The notes below the pieces were generated by a model that was given only the letters and a program-made list of their open reading frames with translations, had not been told where the DNA came from and did not search any database. This document shows, piece by piece, positions 1-8,739 of a DNA stretch of 54,277 nucleotides (its first letter is position 1; every line of letters begins with the position of its first letter). The stretch is taken from contig CALLBR010000008.1 in the NCBI GenBank assembly GCA_937998865.1, forward strand, positions 1-54,277, read 5' to 3'. The stretch comes from an uncultured bacterium (lineage in GTDB: Bacteria; Nitrospirota; Thermodesulfovibrionia; Thermodesulfovibrionales; Thermodesulfovibrionaceae). The position numbers and the translations under genes were made by a program.

Positions 1-1086
1 TCAATTTTTATAATTGTTCTTTCAATTATAATTGGTTTCTTACTTCCTGTTAGATTTTCACGTGAAACTTGGATGATTCTTATTTCAATTTACTGCTTCA
101 TTGCTTCATCAATTCCTGTATGGATTATTCTTCAACCAAGAGATTTTATTAATTCCTTTTTCCTCTATGGAGGCATTGTAGCACTTATTGTTGCTGCAAT
201 TTTGGGAGGTTTAAAAGGAGTGACAATTATTGCACCAGATTTCAACATATCTGAAGGCTCAGCAAAACTTGGTCCCCTATGGCCTATTCTTTTCATTACT
301 GTTGCCTGTGGTGCTATAAGCGGTTTTCATGCACTTGTGGGAACAGGAACCACAGTAAAGCAAATTTCTCGTGAGTCTGACGCAAGAAAAGTCGGTTATG
401 GTGCCATGTTAGTGGAGAGTATGCTTTCAGTGGGAGTTATTGTAGCTTTAGGCGCTGGGATTGCTTATACAACTTACAAAGAGATAGTTTTCCCCCAGGC
501 TGGAAAAGCAAATCCTGTCCTTGCCTTTTCACTTAGCGCAGGTTTATTAATGGAGAAGACTCTTTCTATCCCCTCATACATTGGCATTATCTTGGGAATA
601 TTAATGATAGAGGGTTTTGTCATTACCACTCTTGATACAGCTGTTAGACTTGGAAGGTTGATTTTGCAAGAGTTTTGGAGAACTTTGTTTAAAAAGCCAC
701 CAAGATTAATTTTTTCTCGCTTTTTTAATTCAGCTATAATGATCGTGTCAATGTTTTTACTTGCCTATAAAAATGGTTTTGCTGTAGTATGGCCTGTTTT
801 TGGTTCAGCAAATCAGCTTATGGCAGCACTGGCACTTATTGCCGTTTCTTTATGGCTTACAATGAAGAAAAAGCCAAGGCTATTTACAACAATTCCGGCT
901 CTATTTATGCTTGCAACTACGATTTACTCCCTGGGTTTTCTTCTAATAAAGAAGTTTATTCCTTCTGGAAACTATCCTTTGGTTGGAATGACCATAATTC
1001 TTTTTTTCCTTGCATGGTCTGTTTTTTTAGTTTCAGCAAAAAAATTTATTCAATATATAAAAGAGTCTCAAGAGGCTAAAGCATGA
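1..1086 (+). CDS. cstA: Carbon starvation protein CstA family transporter, 3' part (partial)
   Basis: The reading frame is open from base 1, so the gene begins outside the window; 361 residues are visible. They form at least seven hydrophobic segments. The stretch WPILFITVACGAISGFHALV followed by GTGTTVKQ is the conserved CstA-family signature. Known members are inner-membrane transporters for peptides or pyruvate induced during carbon limitation. The stop overlaps the next start as ATGA, so it is probably co-transcribed with the oxidase gene downstream. The substrate cannot be told from sequence. A parS-like palindrome lies inside the coding sequence near the left edge. Confidence 0.9.
   Translation, partial: SIFIIVLSIIIGFLLPVRFSRETWMILISIYCFIASSIPVWIILQPRDFINSFFLYGGIVALIVAAILGGLKGVTIIAPDFNISEGSAKLGPLWPILFITVACGAISGFHALVGTGTTVKQISRESDARKVGYGAMLVESMLSVGVIVALGAGIAYTTYKEIVFPQAGKANPVLAFSLSAGLLMEKTLSIPSYIGIILGILMIEGFVITTLDTAVRLGRLILQEFWRTLFKKPPRLIFSRFFNSAIMIVSMFLLAYKNGFAVVWPVFGSANQLMAALALIAVSLWLTMKKKPRLFTTIPALFMLATTIYSLGFLLIKKFIPSGNYPLVGMTIILFFLAWSVFLVSAKKFIQYIKESQEAKA
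54..69. other. parS: parS-like site 1 (ParB binding palindrome)
   Basis: The 16-mer ATTTTCACGTGAAACT matches the bacterial parS consensus TGTTTCACGTGAAACA at 13 of 16 positions, including an intact 13-base core TTTCACGTGAAAC. It lies within cstA, where it codes for ordinary residues (FSRET). Chromosomal parS sites are commonly intragenic. On its own it would be marginal; two stronger sites at 12.1 and 14.3 kb support it. Confidence 0.55.
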
Positions 1087-2288
1087 TTTTAATATGTGGT
1101 GCTGGAATTACAGGACTTTCTGTTGCAAGAGAGCTTTTAAAGAGAGGAATATCTGAAATAACAATCATAGAAAAAGAAAACTGTTTAGGAAAACATGCCT
1201 CGGGAAGAAACAGTGGTGTACTTCACGCAGGAATTTATTACACTGCAGACTCCTTAAAGGCTAAATTCTGCCTCAAGGGTAATATGCTTATGAAGCAATA
1301 CTGTAAGGAAAAAAGGCTTTCCTTAATTGAAACGGGAAAAGTTATTGTTACCAAAAGAGAAGAAGAAATTCCTGTTCTTTATGAACTTTACAAGAGAGCA
1401 AAAAACAACGGAGCTCAGGTAGAAATAATAGATAGACAAGAACTAAAGAAAATAGAACCTTATGCTAAAACTTATGAAAAAGCACTTTATTCTCCTCTTA
1501 CTGCTATAATTAATCCGCAGGAAATTTTAAATACCCTTGAAAAGGAGCTAAAAAGTGCAGGAGTTACGATAAAAAAAGGAGTTACTCTAAAGGGGATAAA
1601 AGAGACAGAACTGTTAACTGACAAAGGCAAAATTTCTTTTGATTTCTTTATAAATGCTGCAGGTGCCCATGCAGACAGGATTGCTCATTTCTTTGGTATA
1701 GCTAAAAACTATAGAATAATTCCATTTAAAGGTTTATACAAAAAGTTGAAATCTTCAAAATCCTATCTTGTAAGGGGTAATATTTATCCTGTGCCTGATA
1801 TAAACAATCCCTTTCTTGGAGTTCATTTTACAAAAATCCATGATGGAACTGTTTATGTGGGACCAACAGCAACTCCTGCAATTGGAAGAGAAAATTACGC
1901 TCTTTTTGATGATTTAGGGTTCGAAACATTGAGTATTCTTTGGAGAGATTTGGCTCTTTTGCTGACTAATAAAAAATTCAGAAATACTGCTTTCGCGGAA
2001 ATAAAGAAGTATCTGAAGGCAAACTTTTATAAAGATGTTAAAGAAATGATTGAGGGTATTGACTCAAAAGACATTATTAATTCAAAAAAAGTAGGCATAA
2101 GGCCACAACTTATAGACATTAACAAAAGGGAGCTTTTAATGGACTTTTTAGTTATAAAGGAATCGAACACTCTTCATATACTTAACGCCATTTCACCAGC
2201 CTTTACATCCGCCTTTGCCTTTGCTGATTATTTGGTAGAGGAATATATATTAGGAGGAAATTATGATAAACTGGGAAGAAAAGCTTAA
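1083..2288 (+). CDS. lhgO: L-2-hydroxyglutarate oxidase-type FAD-dependent oxidoreductase
   Basis: This 401-residue protein of the DAO fold opens with a dinucleotide-binding GAGITG at residues 6-11 and has the family stretch ASGRNSGVLHAGIYY near residues 40-53. That stretch is characteristic of LhgO/L2HGDH proteins, which oxidise L-2-hydroxyglutarate to 2-oxoglutarate with FAD. The length is typical. The start ATG overlaps the cstA stop (ATGA), and the end overlaps the next gene by 26 bases, so the three genes form a translationally coupled run. The substrate is inferred from family membership only; another 2-hydroxyacid is possible. Confidence 0.85.
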   Translation: MILICGAGITGLSVARELLKRGISEITIIEKENCLGKHASGRNSGVLHAGIYYTADSLKAKFCLKGNMLMKQYCKEKRLSLIETGKVIVTKREEEIPVLYELYKRAKNNGAQVEIIDRQELKKIEPYAKTYEKALYSPLTAIINPQEILNTLEKELKSAGVTIKKGVTLKGIKETELLTDKGKISFDFFINAAGAHADRIAHFFGIAKNYRIIPFKGLYKKLKSSKSYLVRGNIYPVPDINNPFLGVHFTKIHDGTVYVGPTATPAIGRENYALFDDLGFETLSILWRDLALLLTNKKFRNTAFAEIKKYLKANFYKDVKEMIEGIDSKDIINSKKVGIRPQLIDINKRELLMDFLVIKESNTLHILNAISPAFTSAFAFADYLVEEYILGGNYDKLGRKA

Positions 2289-3798
2289 TAGAGATTCTTT
2301 TCCCCAGAAACCTTCTAAAATAGAAGTTCTTCAGACTCATATTTCCTATGTTTTTGTAGTTGATGATTTGGTCTACAAAATAAAAAAACCCGTAAATTTT
2401 GGCTTTCTTGACTTTACAAGGCTTGAACAGAGAAAATTTTATTGCGAAAAGGAGGTAGAGCTAAACAGAAGGCTTTGTCCTGAGATTTATCTTGGCGTGG
2501 TACCTATTTCTAAAACTAGCGTAGGCTATACAGTAGAATCAGAGGATGCTCCGGTGGAGTATGCTGTGAAAATGAAAAAGCTTCCTGTTGAGGGAATGAT
2601 GGAAAAGATTATAAAAGAGAGAGCCCTTTTGCAGAAACACATAGACCTTATTATTGATGTTCTTGTCCCCTTTTATGCTAAAGCTCGCACTGGTAAAGGG
2701 ATTGATGAATATGGCTCTATTGAAACGATTTCCTTTAACACAGAAGAAAATTTTACCCAAACAGCAGCCTATGTAGGTAGAGCAATAAATAAATGGAGAT
2801 ACAAAAAGATTATTGAATGGACAAGAGAGTTTATTATTGAAAACAGAAGCTTATTTGAAACTCGCATAAAAGAAGGTTATATAAGAGAAGGGCATGGAGA
2901 TCTTTATTCAGCTAATATATGTTTTGATGACCTAAAAAAAGTATACATCTTTGATTGCATTGAATTTAATGAGAGATTTCGCTCAGGAGATGTAGCAAGC
3001 GATATTGCTTTTTTAAGCATGGATTTAGATTTTCATGACTACAGAGACCTTTCAGGGTACTTTGTAGAGCAATTTATATCAGCATCAAAAGACAAGGATT
3101 TAATGAAAGTTCTTAATTTCTATAAATGTTACAGAGCCTATGTGCGGGGTAAAATTGGCTGTTTTACCTTTGAGGATCCATCAATGTCAGAAGAGCAAAG
3201 AAAAGAAGCTTTAAGAAAGGCTCGCAGATACTTTGATTTGGCTCATCTTTATGCAGGAGGGAAGCCAAAGGTCTTTGTAGTTTTTGGACTTTCAGGTACA
3301 GGAAAATCCACACTGGCAAAAGCCTTAGCAAATCAAATAATTGCTGATTGGATTCCTTCAGACCTAGTGAGAAAAATAATTGCAGGCATGGCACCAACAG
3401 AGCACCGTTTTGAACCCTTTGAAAAAGGAATATACAGTAAAGAGTATACAGAGAAGACTTACTCAAAGATGATTGAAATGGCAAAAGAAAAGCTTACTGA
3501 AGGAAGAGATGTAATACTTGATGCTACTTTCAGAGAAAAAATCTACCGTGAAAAGGTATTGCAGGAGCTTCCTTTTGCTGAGATATATTGGATTTTGTGT
3601 ACTGCTGAGGACAGGGTGGTAAAGGAAAGATTCAACAAAAGGCAATCTTCAGAGGATATCTCTGATGCTCGCTGGGAGATTTATCTATCGCAGAAAGAAA
3701 AATTTGAAGCACCCCAGGAGATAGCCTCACATAGACTTATAATACTTGATACTTCACTGGCCAGAGATTTTACAGAGGAGGTAATAAAACGAATTTGA
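2263..3798 (+). CDS. Phosphotransferase-like / P-loop ATPase fusion protein (COG2187 + COG0645 type)
   Basis: The 511-residue protein has two domains. The N-terminal part (about 1-330) is an aminoglycoside-phosphotransferase-like kinase with HGDLYSAN at 211-218 and a metal-binding Asp in FDCIEF (D231). The C-terminal part (about 335-511) is a zeta-toxin/adenylylsulfate-kinase-like P-loop domain with GLSGTGKST at 342-350 and DATFRE later. Such fusions are widespread and biochemically uncharacterised; a small-molecule kinase role is likely. An AGGAGG at 2252-2257 sets the ATG at 2263, inside the end of the oxidase gene. No partner for a toxin-antitoxin role is visible. Confidence 0.85.
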   Translation: MINWEEKLNRDSFPQKPSKIEVLQTHISYVFVVDDLVYKIKKPVNFGFLDFTRLEQRKFYCEKEVELNRRLCPEIYLGVVPISKTSVGYTVESEDAPVEYAVKMKKLPVEGMMEKIIKERALLQKHIDLIIDVLVPFYAKARTGKGIDEYGSIETISFNTEENFTQTAAYVGRAINKWRYKKIIEWTREFIIENRSLFETRIKEGYIREGHGDLYSANICFDDLKKVYIFDCIEFNERFRSGDVASDIAFLSMDLDFHDYRDLSGYFVEQFISASKDKDLMKVLNFYKCYRAYVRGKIGCFTFEDPSMSEEQRKEALRKARRYFDLAHLYAGGKPKVFVVFGLSGTGKSTLAKALANQIIADWIPSDLVRKIIAGMAPTEHRFEPFEKGIYSKEYTEKTYSKMIEMAKEKLTEGRDVILDATFREKIYREKVLQELPFAEIYWILCTAEDRVVKERFNKRQSSEDISDARWEIYLSQKEKFEAPQEIASHRLIILDTSLARDFTEEVIKRI

Positions 3799-3960
3799 GT
3801 TAAATAAAATTAAATATCTGATTCTTTCTAATATTTCAAAAGTTTTCTCCAAATTCGTTTTGGGAAGAAATAAAATAAATTCTTACCAGCAAATCTAATA
3901 TAAGGTAAAATTATCTAACATAAATTTTTGTACAAAAAATCTGGGAACTATTTTAGAGCC

Positions 3961-3990
3961 TTGCCCTTGAGGGTGACAAATAAGTATAAT
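3961..3990 (+). promoter_or_regulatory. Putative sigma-70-type promoter for the ferritin-like gene
   Basis: TTGCCC (3961-3966) and a perfect TATAAT (3985-3990) are separated by 18 bases. They sit 30 bases before the start at 4020, which has a strong GAGGAGG ribosome site. The 221-bp gap upstream otherwise shows no gene. Confidence 0.5.
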
Positions 3991-4019
3991 TAATAAAATT
4001 CAAAAGAGGAGGTTTATAT

Positions 4020-4313
4020 ATGCTTTCAAAAATTCCTTTTAAAATGGAAAATTTATCGGAAGAAGATATTAACAGAGAGATTTTAAGAATTGGACTAATT
4101 GCTGAGCTTGATGCTATCAATCTTTATGAACAACTTGCTTCCTTAACAAAGGATGAGAAAATTAAGGCTATATTTCTTGATGTTGCAAGAGAGGAAAAAA
4201 CTCATGTAGGAGAGTTTCTTACGCTGCTTCTTATGAATGATGAAGAGCAGGAAGACGAGTTAGAAGAAGGAAAAGAAGAGGTAGAGGAACTTTTGCAAGA
4301 AGAGGAAGAATGA
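4020..4313 (+). CDS. Encapsulated-ferritin-like (EncFtn-type) small protein
   Basis: This 97-residue protein is predicted to be two antiparallel helices carrying half of a ferritin-type iron site: E29 in AELDAINLYEQ and E59-K-T-H62 in VAREEKTHVGEF. The 30-residue gap from E29 to E59 and the ExxH pattern match the iron ligands known for encapsulated ferritins (E32, E62, H65 in Rhodospirillum), which dimerise to complete a ferroxidase centre. Residues 73-97 are almost entirely acidic. From memory it most resembles the ferritin domain fused to encapsulin in Pyrococcus. No encapsulin gene follows: the next gene is convergent with no gap, and I see no typical cargo-loading peptide. Iron storage or oxidation is inferred. 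Confidence 0.75.
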   Translation: MLSKIPFKMENLSEEDINREILRIGLIAELDAINLYEQLASLTKDEKIKAIFLDVAREEKTHVGEFLTLLLMNDEEQEDELEEGKEEVEELLQEEEE

Positions 4314-5321
4314 TTAAAAGGGTTTTGAGATAATTAAAGCATAAATGATATAAAAGGAGCCTGAAAAAATTAATGTAAAGGGGGAGATTCTCTTTCTAAA
4401 GTGAATCTCCCCTAAAATTATTAAGCCTGCCAAAATAGCCAAACAGGCACTTAAAAGGGCATAACCTGTAATATTCCAATCAGTAAAGATTATCCCTACT
4501 GAGACTGGAAAAGTAGACTGAAAAACCATAGCTCCAGTCACATTTCCCATTGCTAAAGTATCTCTTCCTTTAAAAGTCCAGGTGACGGAGTTGAATTTTT
4601 CAGGAAGCTCTGTAGCAACAGGAGCAATTAGAAGGGCAAACAAAAGGGGATCAAAACCAAATTTTTCTGATATATGCTGTAATGCTTTGACGAATCCATG
4701 AGCTCCTTCAATCATTACAAACAGAGCAAAAAGAACTTGAATAAGGGAAAAAATAGTTTTAAACTTACTGACAGGCAAAATTTTACCAAAGATTTTTTCA
4801 AAATAGAGTTTTTCTTCATGAATCATAGATTCACTCTCACCTTTAAAAGTTCTATATAAATAAGCTATATATCCAATAAGAAGTAAGACTGCTACAATAA
4901 AATGATGCTTTATGAAGATGGGTAGAAAAATTCCAAGGGAATACATAATTAAAAAAAAGGTAATGTCTCTCTTTATGGTGGACAGTTCTGCCTTAAAAAC
5001 AAATTTTCTTCTCTTTAATAGATAAGCAAGGCAGACAGTTATTCCTATCAATAAAAAAGCTAAAGTGGCTAGCATAAAAGGAGCTCCTAATATTGCTCCT
5101 ACACCAATTGTATTTCCCACATCTCCTTTGTGAAGAAAAATGGCAACCATGGGCAGAATTGTCTCTGGAAGTGCAGTACCTACTGCAGCAAGTATGCTTC
5201 CTACAACAGCCTGACTAAGGGAAAGCTTTTTACCAAAAACTTCGATGCCATTTGTAAATATCTCTGCACTAAGTAAAATTAACAGAAGACTAAAAATGAG
5301 TAGAAAAAAGTCAACGGTCAT
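4314..5321 (-). CDS. Sodium/calcium exchanger (CaCA) family antiporter
   Basis: The protein has 335 residues and about ten membrane segments. The two alpha-repeats of the CaCA family are visible: GSILAAVGTALPETI near residue 41-55, and APVATELPEKFNSV with GNVTGAMVFQST in the second half. These carry the acidic ion-coordinating residues. Members exchange Ca2+ (or other cations) for Na+ or H+ across the inner membrane. Its stop abuts the stop of the convergent ferritin-like gene. There is no Shine-Dalgarno sequence before the ATG; the upstream promoter-like sequence would give a nearly leaderless transcript. The transported ion is not determinable here. Confidence 0.88.
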   Translation of the reverse strand: MTVDFFLLIFSLLLILLSAEIFTNGIEVFGKKLSLSQAVVGSILAAVGTALPETILPMVAIFLHKGDVGNTIGVGAILGAPFMLATLAFLLIGITVCLAYLLKRRKFVFKAELSTIKRDITFFLIMYSLGIFLPIFIKHHFIVAVLLLIGYIAYLYRTFKGESESMIHEEKLYFEKIFGKILPVSKFKTIFSLIQVLFALFVMIEGAHGFVKALQHISEKFGFDPLLFALLIAPVATELPEKFNSVTWTFKGRDTLAMGNVTGAMVFQSTFPVSVGIIFTDWNITGYALLSACLAILAGLIILGEIHFRKRISPFTLIFSGSFYIIYALIISKPF

Positions 5322-5328
5322 GTTTAAA

Positions 5329-5358
5329 ATTATAAACTAAAGTTTATTCCGCAAACAA
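5329..5358 (-). promoter_or_regulatory. Putative promoter giving a leaderless antiporter mRNA
   Basis: On the reverse strand TTGTTT (5358-5353) and TATAAT (5334-5329) are 18 bases apart. A start about seven bases beyond the -10 would fall at 5321-5323, exactly at the ATG of the antiporter gene, which lacks a ribosome binding site. Confidence 0.4.
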
Positions 5359-5386
5359 CGGTTTTATTTTTTTGGGAGGTAATAAA

Positions 5387-7639
5387 ATGGAAAGAGCAAC
5401 AAAAAAACTCGCTTTGACAAATAATGCAATAGAGGTACTTAAAAGAAGATATTTAAAAAAAGATGAAGAAGGTAGAATAATTGAAACTCCAGAAGAATTA
5501 TTTAGAAGGGTTGCTATAGCAATAGCAGAGATAGACTCTCTCTATGGTAAAAAGGAAGCAGAAATAAATAAAACAAAGGAAGATTTTTATGAGCTTATGA
5601 CTTCCCTTAAATTTTTACCCAATTCACCAACTTTAATGAATGCAGGAACTCCTCTTGGTCAGTTGAGTGCTTGTTTTGTTCTTCCTGTTGAAGATTCTAT
5701 GGAGGGTATTTTCGATGCAGTTAAATATGCTGCCATTATTCATAAATCTGGTGGAGGAACAGGTTTTAGTTTTTCTCGTTTAAGACCAAAAGGTGATGTG
5801 GTGGGTTCTACAAAGGGAATAAGTTCTGGACCAGTTTCTTTTATGGGTGTTTTTGATGCAGCCACAGAGGCAGTTAAACAAGGAGGTCGCCGTAGAGGGG
5901 CAAATATGGGACTTCTTAGAGTGGATCATCCTGACATAATAGAGTTCATAACCTGTAAAGATGATCTTTCGAGATTTACCAATTTTAATATATCCGTGGG
6001 GCTTACAGAAGAATTTATGAGAGCAGTAATTAATGATGAAAAATACGATTTGATAAATCCACGATCTGGAAAAGTTGTAAATCGCATAAGGGCAAAGGAG
6101 GTTTTTGATTTAATCGTCCATCAAGCATGGAAAAATGGGGAACCGGGAATTGTGTTTTTAGACAGGGTAAATGCTGCAAATCCTACTCCTCAAATAGGAG
6201 AAATTGAAGCAACCAATCCTTGTGGAGAGCAACCATTACTTCCCTATGAATCTTGCAATCTTGGTTCTATAAATCTCTCAAAAATGGTTAAAGAAAATAC
6301 TGTTGATTGGGATCTCCTTAGAGATACTGTTTGGAAGGCAGTTCATTTTCTTGATAATGTTATAGATGCCAATAGATATCCTTTGGAACTTATAGAGAGA
6401 AATACAAAGAGCAACAGAAAAATAGGTCTGGGAGTGATGGGCTGGGCAGACCTTTTAGTTCAGTTAAATATTCCTTATAATTCTAAGGAAGCATTATCTT
6501 TAGCAGAAAGCATAATGAGATTTATACTTGAACAAGGGAGATTAGCTTCAGCAGAGCTTGCAAAGGAAAGAGGACCTTTTCCCAACTATGAAAAGAGCAT
6601 TTATTACAACAAAATGCTTCTTAGAAATGCTACAATTACAACAATTGCGCCTACTGGCACATTAAGTATCATTGCAGGCTGTTCCTCAGGCATAGAACCA
6701 CTCTTTGCCATCTGTTTTGTAAGAAACGTGATGGATGGAACAAAGCTTTTAGAGGTTAATCCTTACTTCAGAAAGGCTATGGAGAAACTAGGCTTATGGT
6801 CAGATGAACTTGCACAAAGAATTGCAGAAACAGGTTCTATTCAAGGGATAAAGGAAATACCTGAAGAAATAAAGAGAGTGTTTGTAACTGCCCATGAAAT
6901 TTCACCTTCAGATCATGTTCGCATGCAAGCTACTTTTCAGCAATATGTTGATAATGCTGTCAGTAAAACAGTAAACCTTCCAAAGGATGCCACAGAAGAG
7001 GATGTAAGGGAAGTATATCTTCTCGCTTATCGGTTAGGATGTAAGGGAGTTACAGTTTACAGAGATGGCTCCAGGCAAGGACAGGTAATTCAAAAGGGAA
7101 AAGGGCAAACAGAGACTAGTCATATTAGCCTAAAGCCCAGAAAAAGACCAGAAATTCTTCAGGGTGTTACAAGACTCATGAAAACAGGCTGTGGAAATCT
7201 TTACGTAACAATAAACAAAGATGAGATAAACAAACCCTTCGAAGTATTTACAAATATAGGAAAAGCAGGGGGTTGTGCAGCATCACAAGCAGAAGCTATT
7301 GGCAGGCTTATCTCACTTGCTTTAAGGAGTGGAATAGAACCCCAAGAAATTGTTAAGCAACTAAAGGGGATATCTTGCCATTCACCCGTGTGGTCAAATA
7401 TGGGGAAAATAACAAGCTGCTCTGATGCCATTGCAAAGGCAATTGAAGCAGAAATTAAAGAAGGAAAAGTAACAATAATCGAAAAAATAAATAATAAAAA
7501 TTCTGAATCCAAAGAAGAAAGAGAAAAATCTAACTTAGAGATAGTTCACTATGGCGCATGCCCTGAATGCGGAAGTAGTTTATCCTACGAAGAAGGGTGT
7601 GCTACTTGTCATAGCTGTGGCTTTACTAAATGTAGTTAA
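5387..7639 (+). CDS. nrdJ: Adenosylcobalamin-dependent (class II) ribonucleoside reductase
   Basis: The enzyme reduces ribonucleotides to deoxyribonucleotides using coenzyme B12 and needs no oxygen. The 750 residues contain SPTLMNAGTPLGQLSACFVL near the N terminus (first redox cysteine), the active-site NPCGEQPLLPYESCNLGS, and TGTLSIIAGCSSGIEP near the phosphate site. The C terminus ends in a zinc-ribbon-like CPECGS...CHSCGFTKC that also supplies late redox cysteines. I chose ATG 5387 because GGAGGT at 5375-5380 lies 6 bases upstream; a TTG at 5372 would include that site in the gene. The short leader leaves no room for a cobalamin riboswitch. Confidence 0.96.
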   Translation: MERATKKLALTNNAIEVLKRRYLKKDEEGRIIETPEELFRRVAIAIAEIDSLYGKKEAEINKTKEDFYELMTSLKFLPNSPTLMNAGTPLGQLSACFVLPVEDSMEGIFDAVKYAAIIHKSGGGTGFSFSRLRPKGDVVGSTKGISSGPVSFMGVFDAATEAVKQGGRRRGANMGLLRVDHPDIIEFITCKDDLSRFTNFNISVGLTEEFMRAVINDEKYDLINPRSGKVVNRIRAKEVFDLIVHQAWKNGEPGIVFLDRVNAANPTPQIGEIEATNPCGEQPLLPYESCNLGSINLSKMVKENTVDWDLLRDTVWKAVHFLDNVIDANRYPLELIERNTKSNRKIGLGVMGWADLLVQLNIPYNSKEALSLAESIMRFILEQGRLASAELAKERGPFPNYEKSIYYNKMLLRNATITTIAPTGTLSIIAGCSSGIEPLFAICFVRNVMDGTKLLEVNPYFRKAMEKLGLWSDELAQRIAETGSIQGIKEIPEEIKRVFVTAHEISPSDHVRMQATFQQYVDNAVSKTVNLPKDATEEDVREVYLLAYRLGCKGVTVYRDGSRQGQVIQKGKGQTETSHISLKPRKRPEILQGVTRLMKTGCGNLYVTINKDEINKPFEVFTNIGKAGGCAASQAEAIGRLISLALRSGIEPQEIVKQLKGISCHSPVWSNMGKITSCSDAIAKAIEAEIKEGKVTIIEKINNKNSESKEEREKSNLEIVHYGACPECGSSLSYEEGCATCHSCGFTKCS

Positions 7640-7698
7640 AAATATTAATTTATTTAAAGAGAAGGCTTCTAAAACTGACCTTCAAAGGATGGTTAAAA

Positions 7699-8088
7699 AT
7701 GAAGACTAAGAGAGAATTAATAATAGTAGGAGACAGGGTTCTCATTGAACCTGATGAAAAGGTAGACAAAACAGGAGCAGGACTTTTTTTGCCTCCTACA
7801 GTTAAAGAAAAGGATAAAATTATGTGTGGTAGGATTGTAAAGGTTGGACCTGGCTATCCAGTAAATGATCCCTCCGTAATTCTAGAAGAGCCTTGGAAAC
7901 AAAGGAATACTGAAGCAATAAAATACATTCCCTTACAGGCTCAAGAGGGTGATTACGCTTTTTTTCTAAAAGATGCTTCCTTAGAGATAGAATTTGAAGA
8001 AAAAAAATATTTGATTGTTCCTCATTCAGCTTTGGTAGCCCTAATAAGAACCCAGCTTTTAGAGGATGAGGATGATAGAAGATTTTAA
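7699..8088 (+). CDS. GroES/Cpn10-like protein with an insertion
   Basis: The 129 residues follow the Cpn10 beta-barrel pattern: VGDRVLIEP near residues 10-18, a mobile-loop-like segment with AGLFLPP at 26-33, CGRIVKVGPG at 49-58, then a late EGDYAFF and EKKYLIVPHSALVALI. Ordinary GroES has about 95 residues and a GGIVL loop; here about 30 extra residues lie after the VGPG turn and the loop reads GLFLP. No groEL lies next to it. It overlaps a LOG-type gene by 23 bases. It may be a specialised co-chaperonin or a repurposed Cpn10 fold. Confidence 0.75.
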   Translation: MKTKRELIIVGDRVLIEPDEKVDKTGAGLFLPPTVKEKDKIMCGRIVKVGPGYPVNDPSVILEEPWKQRNTEAIKYIPLQAQEGDYAFFLKDASLEIEFEEKKYLIVPHSALVALIRTQLLEDEDDRRF

Positions 8089-8737
8089 ATCCACTGATAT
8101 ATGGAGAGTTTTCAGAATTCAGTCAGAATTGGTAGAGGGCTTTGAAACACTTCATGGTATAGGTCCAGCTGTTTCCATATTTGGAAGCGCGAGACTGACA
8201 GAGGAGAGTTTTTACTATCAAGAAGCATTTAAAGTGGCAAAGATACTAAGTCAAAATGGCTTTTCTATTATCACTGGCGGTGGTCCTGGAATAATGGAAG
8301 CAGCAAATAAAGGAGCTAAATTGGGTAAAGGTAAATCTATTGGATTAAATATATCTCTTCCCCATGAGCAACATCCTAATAAGTATTTAGATATATCACT
8401 AAATTTTAGATACTTTTTTGTGAGAAAACTTATGTTTGTAAAATATTCCATAGGTTTCATAATATTCCCTGGCGGATATGGCACCTTTGATGAACTTTTT
8501 GAAGCATTAACACTTGTACAAACAAATAAAATTAAAACTTTTCCCATCATTCTCTATGGCTCTGAATATTGGAGAGGTTTGATAGATTGGCTAAAAACCT
8601 CTCCACATTCCATAGGAGCTATAAATCTTGATGACTTAAATTATTTTGTTCTAATTGACAATCCAGAGGCAGTTCATGGTTACTTAAGGAATTACTTAAC
8701 TAGATTAAGTGTTCCTCTCCCAGAATTTCAGTATTAA
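8066..8737 (+). CDS. LOG / TIGR00730-family Rossmann protein
   Basis: The 223-residue protein has the family nucleotide-binding motifs GGGPGIMEAANKGA (near residue 72) and PGGYGTFDELFE (near 134). Characterised relatives hydrolyse nucleoside 5'-monophosphates to base and ribose 5-phosphate (cytokinin-activating LOG, PpnN in enterobacteria). The start lies inside the GroES-like gene; ATG 8066 and ATG 8072 are both possible. Three bases separate it from the rlmN start, so the three genes are probably one operon. The natural substrate is unknown. Confidence 0.85.
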   Translation: MRMIEDFKSTDIWRVFRIQSELVEGFETLHGIGPAVSIFGSARLTEESFYYQEAFKVAKILSQNGFSIITGGGPGIMEAANKGAKLGKGKSIGLNISLPHEQHPNKYLDISLNFRYFFVRKLMFVKYSIGFIIFPGGYGTFDELFEALTLVQTNKIKTFPIILYGSEYWRGLIDWLKTSPHSIGAINLDDLNYFVLIDNPEAVHGYLRNYLTRLSVPLPEFQY

Positions 8738-8739
8738 TA

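Noticed and set aside
5372-5386. Upstream TTG start for nrdJ
   Set aside because: It would place the ribosome binding site GGAGGT inside the gene; ATG 5387 is correctly spaced from it.
5322-5386. Cobalamin riboswitch before the B12-dependent nrdJ
   Set aside because: Only 65 bases separate it from the divergent gene, too short for the aptamer, and no B12-box is visible.
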